Assembly: GCA_018661145.1 (NCBI GenBank)
Contig: JABJIU010000001.1
Location: 3,787 to 67,786 of the forward strand
Length of the DNA: 64,000 nt
Reading direction: 5' to 3'
DNA from: Pseudomonadota bacterium
GTDB lineage: Bacteria; Pseudomonadota; Gammaproteobacteria; Arenicellales; UBA868
The translations under genes and the position numbers were made by a program. Below are positions 35,671-43,203 of the stretch, piece after piece. The first letter of the stretch is position 1. The number at the start of each line of letters is the position of its first letter. Under the pieces are notes generated by a model. That model ran no database searches and was not told where the DNA came from. It saw only the letters and a list, made by a program, of their open reading frames with translations.

Positions 35671-36052
35671 ATGTGGATAAAAAAAAGATATAGGTAGCTT
35701 GGTGACAGGCATTTCGCTTGCCTGTTTTTGCTCATTGCCGGTTCAGGCAGGAGAACTGCCTAACTCACTGCCGGACAAAGATACAAAGTATTCTCCTTTT
35801 GTTGATGTGGATTATCCCAATCAGGTGTTTTTCGGCGATACCCATTGCCATACCAGTTTCTCGACGGACGCAGGCATGCTTGGAAATAAACTGGGGCCGG
35901 ACAATGCCTACCTTTTTGCCAAGGGTGAAGCGGTCATTTCCAGTAACGGTGTTCGAGCGCGCGTACACCTCACCGATCTGGTACAACCCGTAATCGGGGT
36001 CGATCCTGATCAGGGACCGGGACGCGAAAAGTTATCCGATCCCGGACCCTGA
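35671..36052 (+). pseudogene. broken DUF3604 gene, N-terminal fragment
   Basis: The readable part encodes a signal peptide (ISLACFCSLPVQA) and the DUF3604 opening YPNQVFFGDTHCHTSFSTDAGMLGNKLGPDNAYLFAKGE, in which the H-x-H is a metal-site motif. Full members are about 600 residues; here homology is lost after about 110 codons and a stop follows at 36050. An ATG at 35671, with GGAG 8 bases upstream, leads into a run of eight A; one base fewer in this run would join it to the signal peptide frame. So both a frameshift and a 3' truncation are present. It is probably non-functional. Confidence 0.75.
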
Positions 36053-36196
36053 CTTTTTGAGGCGGGTCAATAAGGGTGCTCAATGACGGGATTTTCCCGA
36101 TGTCATCTGCCCTGCCATTTTTGCCACCCCATCTCACCAAGGGGTCAATCATTGTCTTTCCGTAGGCCAATCTGAGATCAGGTAACATGACGGCCT

Positions 36197-37843
36197 ATGC
36201 CTGAATATCAAATACCGAAAACACCTTCTGCCTACGAGTTTCCGCTGCTTATCCGGCATCTGCTCTCAAGGCTTTCAGCCCAGCACACGGAACAGCAGAT
36301 TGTCTATGCCGATGGGCAGCGGTTCAGTTATGGGGACTTTTTCGAACGCGTTCAGCGGCTTGCCAACGGCCTAAGAAGTTTCGGCATTGGGCCGGGTGAC
36401 ACCGTCGCGGTGATGGATTGGGACAGTCATCGCTACCTGGAATGCTTCTTTGCGGTACCGATGATTGGTGCGGTGCTGCATACGATAAACATCCGTCTGG
36501 CGCCGGGGGAGATGCTCTACACCATTAACCACGCCCGCGATACGGCGCTCTTGGTGCACGATGATTTTGTGCCGCTTCTGGAGGGTTTTAAAGGTAAAAC
36601 GCCAACCGTCAAGAGAACGCTACGCCTTTCCGATCAGCCAAGTGATGTGGGTGGCGGGTCAAACCAGGCTGAATTCGATGACGAATATGAACACTTGCTT
36701 AGCCGGGCATCTGTAGAGGTTAACGTCCCCGATTTTGACGAGAACGTTCGGGCGACGACCTTCTATACGACTGGGACCACGGGGAATCCAAAAGGGGTGT
36801 ATTTCAGCCAGCGCCAGATTGTCCTACACACTCTTGGTGTGGCCGTAGCCCTCTCCAGCGCAGCAGAGCAGGGCCGGGTTCATGTCGATGATGTCTATAT
36901 GCCGATTACTCCCATGTTTCATGTTCACGCTTGGGGGTTACCTTATGTGGCGACCATGCTGGGTCTGAAGCAGGTTTACCCGGGCCGATACGAACCTGCG
37001 AAATTACTGTCTCTGATCGAGAATGAGAAAGTAACGTTCTCGCACTGTGTGCCGACTATCCTGCACATGCTGTTGAGTGACCCAGCGGCCGAGGCGATCG
37101 ATCTTTCTAACTGGAAAGTGATTATTGGTGGGTCAGCGCTCCCTCCCGCGCTCGCCCGGCGTGCTCGAGATCTTGGCATCGATGTCTTCGGTGGTTACGG
37201 CATGTCTGAAACCGCTCCGGTACTGACACTGGCTCAACTGAATTCAGACGCTGTGTCCGCCGATGATCCTGACAGGCTGGAAATCCGTTGCAAGGCAGGA
37301 AGACCGATTCCGCTGGTTGATCTGAAAGTAGTGGATTCTGAGTTGAATGAAGTGCCTCGCGATGGCTTAAGCACGGGCGAGGTCGTAGTACGGGCACCCT
37401 GGCTCACGCAGGGCTATCTCGAAGACCCCGAGCGCTCGGAGGAGCTCTGGCAGGGCGGTTTTCTACACACCAGCGATATTGGCCACGTGGACGAGGCAGG
37501 CTACTTAAAGATCACAGATCGACTTAAAGACGTTATTAAGAGCGGGGGCGAGTGGATCTCGTCACTCGAGCTCGAAGATATTGCACTTACCTGTGACGGA
37601 GTGAGCGAGGCTGCGGCGATTGGCATTGCCGATGAGAAGTGGGGCGAAAGGCCTCTACTACTCTTGGTGGCGACAGAGGATGCGTCCAGTCTTGACTCAG
37701 TGCGCGTTGAGTTTCAACGCCAGGCGAAAATCGGGACGATCAGTGAATGGGCAGTTCCCCAGCGCATTGAACTCGTGTCGGAAATTCCCAAGACCAGTGT
37801 GGGTAAAATTGACAAGAAAAAACTGCGGGAGCAATATGGGTAA
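36197..37843 (+). CDS. acyl-CoA synthetase (AMP-forming)
   Basis: A 548-residue ANL-superfamily ligase. The P-loop YTTGTTGNPKG is at 190-200, then the GGYGMSETAP A5 motif, TSDIGHVDEAGYLKITDRLKDVIKSGGEWIS (A7-A8 hinge), and the catalytic C-terminal lysine in PKTSVGKIDKKKLRE. This subgroup (long HTINIRLAPGEMLYTINHA block) holds medium- or long-chain fatty acid ligases and the 3-methylmercaptopropionate ligase DmdB; sequence reading alone cannot choose. It is monocistronic between a pseudogene and a tiny gene. Confidence 0.87.
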   Translation: MPEYQIPKTPSAYEFPLLIRHLLSRLSAQHTEQQIVYADGQRFSYGDFFERVQRLANGLRSFGIGPGDTVAVMDWDSHRYLECFFAVPMIGAVLHTINIRLAPGEMLYTINHARDTALLVHDDFVPLLEGFKGKTPTVKRTLRLSDQPSDVGGGSNQAEFDDEYEHLLSRASVEVNVPDFDENVRATTFYTTGTTGNPKGVYFSQRQIVLHTLGVAVALSSAAEQGRVHVDDVYMPITPMFHVHAWGLPYVATMLGLKQVYPGRYEPAKLLSLIENEKVTFSHCVPTILHMLLSDPAAEAIDLSNWKVIIGGSALPPALARRARDLGIDVFGGYGMSETAPVLTLAQLNSDAVSADDPDRLEIRCKAGRPIPLVDLKVVDSELNEVPRDGLSTGEVVVRAPWLTQGYLEDPERSEELWQGGFLHTSDIGHVDEAGYLKITDRLKDVIKSGGEWISSLELEDIALTCDGVSEAAAIGIADEKWGERPLLLLVATEDASSLDSVRVEFQRQAKIGTISEWAVPQRIELVSEIPKTSVGKIDKKKLREQYG

Positions 37844-37860
37844 TTGCCTTCATGGATTGA

Positions 37861-37889
37861 TTGCACCTTGCCCGACTCAGGGGTAGACT
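37861..37889 (+). promoter_or_regulatory. candidate sigma-70 promoter for the 23-aa gene
   Basis: TTGCAC (37861-37866), a 17-bp spacer, and TAGACT (37884-37889). Optimal spacing and four of six matches in each box. Transcription would start near 37896, about 30 bases before a strong ribosome site. Confidence 0.5.
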
Positions 37890-37926
37890 GGAAGTCCTTT
37901 CAGCCGATAAATAAGGGGGTGATCCA

Positions 37927-37998
37927 ATGTCTAGTGATTCAGGAATCGTCGCAGTGAGCTTTGGTGTCTACATGGAGCTTGGGAGCATCCTCTCGTAG
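37927..37998 (+). CDS. 23-residue small protein in its own transcription unit
   Basis: An ATG-to-TAG frame of 24 codons with an unusually good Shine-Dalgarno (AAGGGGGTGATCC, directly upstream). The peptide starts MSSDSGIVAVSFGVYMELG and is mostly hydrophobic after Gly6, with one Glu. It is preceded by a well-spaced promoter and followed 50 bp later by a strong terminator, so the three parts form a compact unit of roughly 175 nt. I do not recognise it. Options are a small membrane peptide, a modified-peptide precursor (no modifying enzyme seen nearby), a leader peptide whose regulated gene was lost, or a small RNA with an incidental frame. Confidence 0.5.
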   Translation: MSSDSGIVAVSFGVYMELGSILS

Positions 37999-38049
37999 TT
38001 TCATCGATACCCTGTCCGGTGACAGTGCTTACTGTGGCAGCCAATCACG

Positions 38050-38073
38050 ACGCCCCGCTCAGCGGGGCGTTTT
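38050..38073 (+). terminator. Rho-independent terminator
   Basis: ACGCCCCGC, loop TCA, GCGGGGCGT, then TTT: a 9-bp GC-rich stem with a T-run on the plus strand. It ends the small-gene unit and separates it from the convergent aminotransferase gene. Confidence 0.85.
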
Positions 38074-38077
38074 GGTT

Positions 38078-39424
38078 TCAGAGGGAGACGGTCTCGAGTA
38101 TCGGATTGGCGCACTCTTCGATGGTGGATACCAACGAGGCTTCAAACTGATCGAACATCCCCTCCGTCACCGGCAGCGAGATATTAATCATGCCGCGTCT
38201 CGCGTAGAACTGGCTTTTCGCCATCATCTTTAGATGCAAGAGTTCATAAAGTTCTGAATACCCGGGTGGATGAGAATAGGGTGCCCTGGGTTTTTTGCTC
38301 CCAAAATGCAGTGCCATCATGGACCCCATGCCAGTAACTTGAATCGGCAGGTTCAAACTGCAGGCAGAGGTTTCAAGGCGGTGGCGAAAGCGTTCACCCT
38401 GCTTGAAGAATGTTTGCGCAATCTCAGCGGTAAACACCTTGCTGAGCCCAGTGTAGCCTGCTGTCATGCTCAGCATGTTGTTGTTGAAGGTGCCTGCGTG
38501 CGGCCAGGCGTCGGGTCGACTGGGATCAAAACGCTCGAGGATGTCCGCACGTCCGCCGAATGCCCCAAAACTCAACCCACCGCCGACATACTTGCCAAGG
38601 GTCACAAGATCCGGCCTGATATCGAACATGCCGTGCAGTCCTCCCGGGCCATGACGAGACGTCATGACCTCGTCAAAGATGAGAAGTGCTCCCGTTTTTT
38701 CGGTCGCCTCACGTAAACCCTGAAGAAAACCGACATCAGCCGGGATGCAGCCACCGGCTCCGATCATTGGTTCGATGATTACGGCGGCAAGCACTCTACC
38801 GACTTGATTGATCTTTTCAACGGCGACTTCAAGATTATTAAAAGGAATCCGGTGGGTCGGGAAGGGCGCGTTTAAGGGATTCTCGCCTGCGAAGCTTAGG
38901 ACACCCCCGTGGTAGCTACCATCAACCACCATGATGTCGGTTCGCCCGGTGTGAGCTCGGGCAGCACTCAAGGCGAGTAGGTTGGCTTCGGTTCCTGAGT
39001 TACAGAAACGAAGACGTTCTACGGCAGCAAAGCGTTCGCAAATTAATGCCGCGAGTTGTGCTTCACGCTCAGTAGGGCCACCAAAGGTAAGGCCATGGGA
39101 GAGAGCTTCTGAAACGGCATTGATGATCTCCGGGTGACTGTGGCCATAGAGACCTGCTGTGTATTCCCCAAGGAAGTCTTGATACCAATGATCGTCGACG
39201 TCCTGGATATTTGCGGCTTGCGCCTGTTTGAGAACAACCGGAAACGGGGAGTAGTGCAGTACCGTACGTGTGTTGCCTCCCGGAAGTGCGTTCTTGGCCT
39301 TTTGGAAAAGCGCGAGGCTCTGGGGGTTATGCTTGGTATAAAGCTCACGTTCGTGTGTGAGCAAGTCCGCCAGAGCTGGCGAGGAGCTTCTGGATGTTTC
39401 AGGGATTGCCTGGCTAACACTCAT
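38078..39424 (-). CDS. glutamate-1-semialdehyde aminomutase-like class III aminotransferase
   Basis: About 448 residues, HemL-like group. Visible blocks: YQDFLGEYTAGLYGHSHPEI, RFCNSGTEANLLALSAARAHTG, DGSYHGGVLSF, EPMIGAGGCIPAD, LLIFDEVMTSRHGPGG, the PLP lysine in TLGKYVGGGLSFGAFGG, and PHAGTFNNNMLSMTAGY. It is not hemL itself as far as can be told: the context is accessory and the sequence has a long N-terminus. The substrate is probably another amino acid or amine. The ATG at 39424 is fixed by a 4-bp overlap (ATGA) with the upstream small membrane-protein gene. Confidence 0.85.
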   Translation of the reverse strand: MSVSQAIPETSRSSSPALADLLTHERELYTKHNPQSLALFQKAKNALPGGNTRTVLHYSPFPVVLKQAQAANIQDVDDHWYQDFLGEYTAGLYGHSHPEIINAVSEALSHGLTFGGPTEREAQLAALICERFAAVERLRFCNSGTEANLLALSAARAHTGRTDIMVVDGSYHGGVLSFAGENPLNAPFPTHRIPFNNLEVAVEKINQVGRVLAAVIIEPMIGAGGCIPADVGFLQGLREATEKTGALLIFDEVMTSRHGPGGLHGMFDIRPDLVTLGKYVGGGLSFGAFGGRADILERFDPSRPDAWPHAGTFNNNMLSMTAGYTGLSKVFTAEIAQTFFKQGERFRHRLETSACSLNLPIQVTGMGSMMALHFGSKKPRAPYSHPPGYSELYELLHLKMMAKSQFYARRGMINISLPVTEGMFDQFEASLVSTIEECANPILETVSL

Positions 39425-39558
39425 GGAATTGAATAATACAGGGTAAGTCCGAAACAAAGAACGACGAGCGCGATGCCGAGACCCCGCCAGACGCGGTTAT
39501 AGCGATCGCTAAAAAGGGCTGTCTCCTTAAGCCACGCGGTTGACTTCTTGAATGCCAA
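39421..39558 (-). CDS. 45-residue single-helix membrane protein
   Basis: A short gene read on the minus strand: TTG start at 39558 with AGAGG eight bases upstream, stop TGA overlapping the aminotransferase ATG. The peptide has a basic/amphipathic start (MAFKKSTAWLKETALFSDRY) and a C-terminal helix (GLGIALVVLCFGLTLYYSI). The 4-bp overlap implies coupling with the aminotransferase, and the two may act together. I do not know a family for it. Confidence 0.6.
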   Translation of the reverse strand: MAFKKSTAWLKETALFSDRYNRVWRGLGIALVVLCFGLTLYYSIP

Positions 39559-39725
39559 TTATTAGACCTCTTGTAACCCAGTTCTTAGCCCATGGGAAAT
39601 AGAAGCATACACAGTTTCAGTTAAAGTGGGTCCTTGGAAAAAGCCCAGTTCGCCCGCTCGGCGCTCTTGAAAGGAGTCATTTCAGCACTTATTATCTAAA
39701 GACTATTAACAAAAAGGGTAATATC

Positions 39726-40220
39726 ATGGAGAGGATAAAGACTTCAATCATTTTTGGGACCGTCGGGTTGTTAATGGGGGCTACGGCAATAGCCGGCACC
39801 GCCGTACCGACAACCGGTCATGGATACGGTGCCACGACATCTTCCGTCGCAACTCCATTGGCGGATGGCTCTACGTTGATTAAGCGGACCACCCACGAGG
39901 TCTGGATTCAGGGTCCATCCGAAGCGAATTTTCCGGCCGAGGTGATCGCGGATTGCAATTCAGCGATGTTGCTCTCTGCAGAAGGGGCACCTTTAGCCTT
40001 TAGCGGAGTTTGTTCTGGAACGGACATTGACGGGGATACGTTCGTCGCAGCCAACCATTCGATGACGCCCGACTTCAGTGACTGTCAGTGGAGTATGTAT
40101 GGCGGAACCGGAAAGTACGCAGGCGTAACTGGGGGCGGTGTCTGCATCCCAGGCGGCCCAACCACTGCGGATGGCAGTAACAGCAAGTTTTCCTGGCAAG
40201 GGGAATGGATTCTGCCATAA
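39726..40220 (+). CDS. secreted small beta-barrel-like protein (allene oxide cyclase-like)
   Basis: A 164-residue protein with a signal peptide (SIIFGTVGLLMGATAIAG-TAV) and four Cys in the mature part. The block YGGTGKYAGVTGGGVC resembles the strand-turn (G-T-G-x-Y-x-G-x-x-G-G) of dirigent/allene-oxide-cyclase-like barrels found in many secreted bacterial proteins. AAGGG precedes the ATG. Function unknown. It may share a transcript with the following SnoaL-like gene (69 bp gap). Confidence 0.65.
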   Translation: MERIKTSIIFGTVGLLMGATAIAGTAVPTTGHGYGATTSSVATPLADGSTLIKRTTHEVWIQGPSEANFPAEVIADCNSAMLLSAEGAPLAFSGVCSGTDIDGDTFVAANHSMTPDFSDCQWSMYGGTGKYAGVTGGGVCIPGGPTTADGSNSKFSWQGEWILP

Positions 40221-40289
40221 GCGAGAGGCGGCCCGGTTATTCAGTGGAGTAAACGGCAAGAGCGGTCTACAGGACTTAAGGAGGTCGGT

Positions 40290-40661
40290 ATGTCAGCATT
40301 AGAACAGGTGTTGAAAGGATACGGATGTTTCAAGGAAGGTGATATCGAAGGGCTTGCGGCGCTGTGCCATGAAGACATGACATTTAGGATGAACGGAACA
40401 CATAGCCTTTCCGGCGAGTACCATGGGTTCGGCAATTGGTTGAACAACTTTCTTGCCAAGATCCCGACCGTGATACCAGGGTTTCATCTGGAAATGGAAC
40501 ACAGTTTCGAATCAGGAAATGATGTCTTCTGTCACCTGCGGGCAACCGGCGAGGGGTTGGACGCTTACTTCGGGCACTATTTTGTGGTGGAGGATGGAAA
40601 GATCCGAAGTTTCCACGCGTTCGATGACTCTCAACAGTGGGCCAAGGCCCTCGGAGAGTAA
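40290..40661 (+). CDS. SnoaL/NTF2-like protein
   Basis: A 123-residue alpha+beta cone protein: LKGYGCFKEGDIEGLAALCHEDMTFRMNG, a GNWLNNFLAKIPTVIPGFHLEME middle, and YFGHYFVVEDGKIRSFHAFDDSQQWAKAL, the usual SnoaL-like ending. AAGGAGG lies 7 bases before the ATG. Members include polyketide cyclases, isomerases and uncharacterised ligand binders; no specific activity can be assigned. Confidence 0.78.
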   Translation: MSALEQVLKGYGCFKEGDIEGLAALCHEDMTFRMNGTHSLSGEYHGFGNWLNNFLAKIPTVIPGFHLEMEHSFESGNDVFCHLRATGEGLDAYFGHYFVVEDGKIRSFHAFDDSQQWAKALGE

Positions 40662-40983
40662 TCTCTCTGGATTCGACTCCGCTTTTCGGCGTTGTAGAGA
40701 AAGCCTGACGCCAAGAGAAGGGCCCGTAGCTTATGGAAGTTACGGGGCTATCTTGGTCGGGGTGAGGGAGTTCGAATCTTTGGGTCCTGTCTCCCGAAGA
40801 TACGAGACAGGGAAGTTCTCCCGTGCGTAAAGAGCAATATTTGCAGTTAGGAAATTTGGATAAGCGCTTGCCCGTTCTATAAAGACGATGGATCACATTC
40901 TAATTCTGCTGGCTAGTTTGGCTTCAGTGGGTCGACCCATGCTAATCTGATGGGTAATTTTCTTAACTGATTGGAGAATCCCT
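40662..40983. other. intergenic stretch with a tRNA-Pro relic
   Basis: About 320 bp without a convincing gene. It contains the first tRNA-Pro remnant (40754-40799) and the upstream region of the 44-aa gene, including its GGAG ribosome site at about 40973. Confidence 0.5.
40754..40799 (-). repeat. decayed 3' half of tRNA-Pro, copy 1 (att-like)
   Basis: On the minus strand this reads CTTCGGGAGACAG through a TTCGAA T-loop to CACCCCGACCA, matching the anticodon loop-to-CCA half of tRNA-Pro(CGG). The 5' half is absent and the T-stem is mutated, so no cloverleaf forms. It matches 41135-41180 at about 36 of 46 positions. It is best explained as the displaced 3' end left by integration at tRNA-Pro. 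Confidence 0.65.
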
Positions 40984-41118
40984 ATGGGAATGAGTCAAAG
41001 GAAGAAAAAAGGGAAGGTGATGAACTACAACCGCCCTGTTAACAAGAAGAACGCAACGAAAAATCAAAAGCGTGTCAGTGAAAATAATGCTGCACTACGG
41101 TCGTTAGACAAAGGGTAG
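40984..41118 (+). CDS. 44-residue very basic small protein
   Basis: ATG to TAG, 45 codons, with GGAG about 8 bases upstream. The peptide (MGMSQRKKKGKVMNYNRPVN, continuing with K, N and R-rich sequence) is strongly basic with no hydrophobic segment, as in nucleic-acid-binding or ribosome-associated small proteins. It lies between the two tRNA-Pro relics, about 370 bp apart. Family unknown. Confidence 0.5.
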   Translation: MGMSQRKKKGKVMNYNRPVNKKNATKNQKRVSENNAALRSLDKG

Positions 41119-41134
41119 GCGCGTCTTAGAATAT

Positions 41135-41180
41135 TGGCCGGGGTGAGAGGATTCGAACCTCCGGCCCCTGCCTCCCGAAG
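41135..41180 (-). repeat. decayed 3' half of tRNA-Pro, copy 2 (att-like)
   Basis: The minus strand reads CTTCGGGAGGCAGGGGCCGGAGG, TTCGAAT, CCTCTCACCCCGGCCA (in pieces), very close to the 3' half of tRNA-Pro(CGG) with CCA and an intact T-arm. The sequence 5' of the anticodon loop does not form a D-arm or acceptor partner, so the gene is partial. It is the better preserved copy and immediately precedes the more A/T-rich T6SS region. Confidence 0.7.
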
Positions 41181-41914
41181 GCTGAGGCCACTCGTCCGTT
41201 ATCTGTTTAGACCGCCATAACCTGCTATTTTTAAGCCATTTTTAAAACCGCTGGTTTTGCGCTCTTCGCACTGTTTGAGATTTCAGGGCCCTATCCTGAC
41301 AACTGATTGTTAAAATGATCTAAGCTAGAAGCAGAGAAAAAATACTTCCAAGTTGGCGCTGAGAGTTTTTGGGTCCTCATATTTATTCCATAAGAATCGA
41401 CATCTCTGCTCGAATTTCTCGGAGCACCTGACCGAAGCTCAGATGCTCAATCTGTTTGGGTAATCAAGAATGCCGTGGGTGGCTGTGAAAAACGCGAATA
41501 TTTTGTCCCAAAATAAGATGTTTCAGGACGTGGCGAGCCTTCTGTGCGGGTTAATCTATGTAGTGGATCCCGGGAATACGTTAATAACTAGCGGTATTGA
41601 TTGTGAGGGACACCTTACCCTTACAAGTTTGGTTGATTTTCACACTGGCAATTTTAAACAAAACTTCAGTCACCCTGGAGTCTCCTGATTGTCACCTTCC
41701 GCGATGCAGATTCACGATCGGCAGCCCGGCGTTGCAAGGGTCACCACCGTTTTGGATCGTGAATCTCCGAGCCTAGTATTTCATCAGAGGGATCGTAGTG
41801 CGTGAGATTGCTTGGTATAGTCGCCGCCCTCGATTAGATCTCGCTCTTGCGTAGGAGCTTTACGATCGAGTCAAAAGCTCAGCCTTTGTTCAGAACCTCT
41901 CTAAATATGCGATT
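41181..41914. other. A/T-rich gene-poor junction region
   Basis: About 730 bp between the tRNA-Pro relic and the first island gene. A 72-codon frame (41470-41688) has no ribosome site or recognisable product and is not called. The region contains a 12-bp perfect inverted repeat (41708-41766) and a weaker stem GAGCTTT/AAAGCTC (41855-41880) just before the ATP-grasp gene. No integrase, transposase or origin is seen. Confidence 0.5.
41708..41766. repeat. 12-bp perfect inverted repeat
   Basis: AGATTCACGATC at 41708-41719 and GATCGTGAATCT at 41755-41766, separated by 35 bp. The arms are long enough to form a stable stem in RNA or to bind a dimeric protein or recombinase. There is no T-run, so it is not a simple terminator. 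Confidence 0.7.
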
Positions 41915-43054
41915 GTGAATACCAAAGACTTACTTGAACGGGCTCGTGATGACCTTAAGATCGCCCTTGTTTATGCGGGCAATAAAAATGAGCCCGACGC
42001 TGTAATCGAGCGACAAATCAATAGTCGAGATTGGAAAAGTTATCGACTAGTCGCTGAAAATATCGCTGAGACGCTTGAAGCAGAGGGGTTCTCCGATGTC
42101 GTTGTATTGCCCGAGGACCGTCACCTCGGAGACGTAATAAGTAGATCCAATATCGACTTAGTTTGGTTGAATTCTGGTGGGGTCCAAGGAATTAATCCAA
42201 TGGCGCATGCTCCTGCGCTGTTAGAAATGTTAGGGGTCCCTTATATTGGCCATAACCCACTAGCCGTATCACTTCTCGATAACAAGCACGTGTTTAAGAG
42301 CATGTGTATGGCTGGATCCTTGCCAACAGCTCGATCTGTGGTGATCGCTCCGAGCTCTAAAGGCTGCAATTTCATTGACTCAGAAAACTTTGAGTCAGTA
42401 TTTTACGGGTTTCCAGGACCGTTCGTGATAAAGCCGGTAAGTGGCCGAGCTTCGAAGAACGTGTATTTCGTGGGCTCAAAAAGGGAAGTGAAGCATGCGG
42501 TGGAGAAGGTTTGGAACGAAACAGGCCACCTCTGCCTTGTAGAGGAATATCTCCCCGGAAGGGAGTTCGCGATCTCGATTATGGGGTCGCGCGTGCGGCA
42601 AGACGGAGAATTCGTGACCCATGATGGACCCTTCGCGTTCTCCGCCGTTCAGCGCCTTTTTGAGCCCGATGAAAAGATCTTCACTTCGATGGATGAGAAG
42701 CCGATTACCTACGACCGCATTCGGTTACTTGATCTCTCTCGCGAATCGGAGTTAATCAGTGAGATGGAGCATCTGGCTCGCCAAGTCTTTGCACAGTTCA
42801 CATTAAGCAGCCTCGTCCGACTCGACTTGCGTGAATCAGGTGATGGAGAGCTTCAACTATTGGAAGCCAATCCAAAACCTGATCTAAAACGCCCGTCCGA
42901 GCACGCAGCCAGTATTACTTGCACAGGATTAGCTCAGCGGGGAATGTCATACGCGGATTTGATAGTGTCAATTCTCGCTGAACGCTTGACGGAGCTATCA
43001 AAAACCAGAAAAAAAGACTCCGCAATTCTTAAGAAACTGATGGTCACTTCTTAA
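41915..43054 (+). CDS. ATP-grasp ligase, D-alanine--D-alanine ligase-like
   Basis: A 379-residue protein with the Ddl layout: N-domain (IALVYAGNKNEPDAVIERQIN; LVWLNSGGVQGINPMAHAPALLEMLGVPYIGHNPLAVSLLDNKHVFK) and an ATP-grasp core (FVIKPVSGRASKNVYFV, CLVEEYLPGREFAISIMG). The late metal loop is LLEANPKPDL where Ddl enzymes have an E-x-N-x-x-P-G. The C-terminal tail is basic. A true peptidoglycan Ddl would normally sit with murein genes; here it starts an accessory block before a sensor/T6SS region. So a different dipeptide or amino-acid ligation is more likely. GTG start. Confidence 0.75.
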   Translation: MNTKDLLERARDDLKIALVYAGNKNEPDAVIERQINSRDWKSYRLVAENIAETLEAEGFSDVVVLPEDRHLGDVISRSNIDLVWLNSGGVQGINPMAHAPALLEMLGVPYIGHNPLAVSLLDNKHVFKSMCMAGSLPTARSVVIAPSSKGCNFIDSENFESVFYGFPGPFVIKPVSGRASKNVYFVGSKREVKHAVEKVWNETGHLCLVEEYLPGREFAISIMGSRVRQDGEFVTHDGPFAFSAVQRLFEPDEKIFTSMDEKPITYDRIRLLDLSRESELISEMEHLARQVFAQFTLSSLVRLDLRESGDGELQLLEANPKPDLKRPSEHAASITCTGLAQRGMSYADLIVSILAERLTELSKTRKKDSAILKKLMVTS

Positions 43055-43098
43055 AAGTTTTCGGCCTTACTTGACTAATTTCTGGTGCGGACGTGAGA

Positions 43099-43104
43099 TA
43101 TAAT
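43099..43104 (+). promoter_or_regulatory. candidate -10 box (TATAAT) upstream of the sensor-MFS gene
   Basis: A perfect TATAAT 100 bp before the TTG start. TTGACT at 43071 is 22 bp upstream, too far for a standard -35, so an activator or a weak -35 (TAATTT) would be needed. Confidence 0.4.
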
Positions 43105-43203
43105 TTGATTGTGGAGTCTGCACAACCTAAGATCATCGGTCCATGATTGAGTGGTAGATAAATCCAAAACAAAGCGGAAGAAGCCGAAGAAGAGGGCAAA
43201 ATA

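Noticed and set aside
36197..37843. DmdB (3-methylmercaptopropionyl-CoA ligase) as a partner of the DddP-like enzyme
   Set aside because: The ligase family is broad, the gene is 29 kb from the M24 gene, and lyase cleavage would not need it.
38270..38716. 148-codon plus-strand frame opposite the aminotransferase
   Set aside because: Antisense shadow of a well-supported class III aminotransferase.
41135..41220. Functional tRNA-Pro on the minus strand
   Set aside because: The 5' half (acceptor strand and D-arm) cannot be found and the anticodon stem has a mismatch, so it is a relic.
41470..41688. 72-codon frame in the island junction
   Set aside because: No ribosome site, no domain or signal features; probably chance.
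41915..43054. Housekeeping D-alanine--D-alanine ligase
   Set aside because: The late metal loop differs from Ddl (EANPKPD) and no murein genes are near, so only the family is called.
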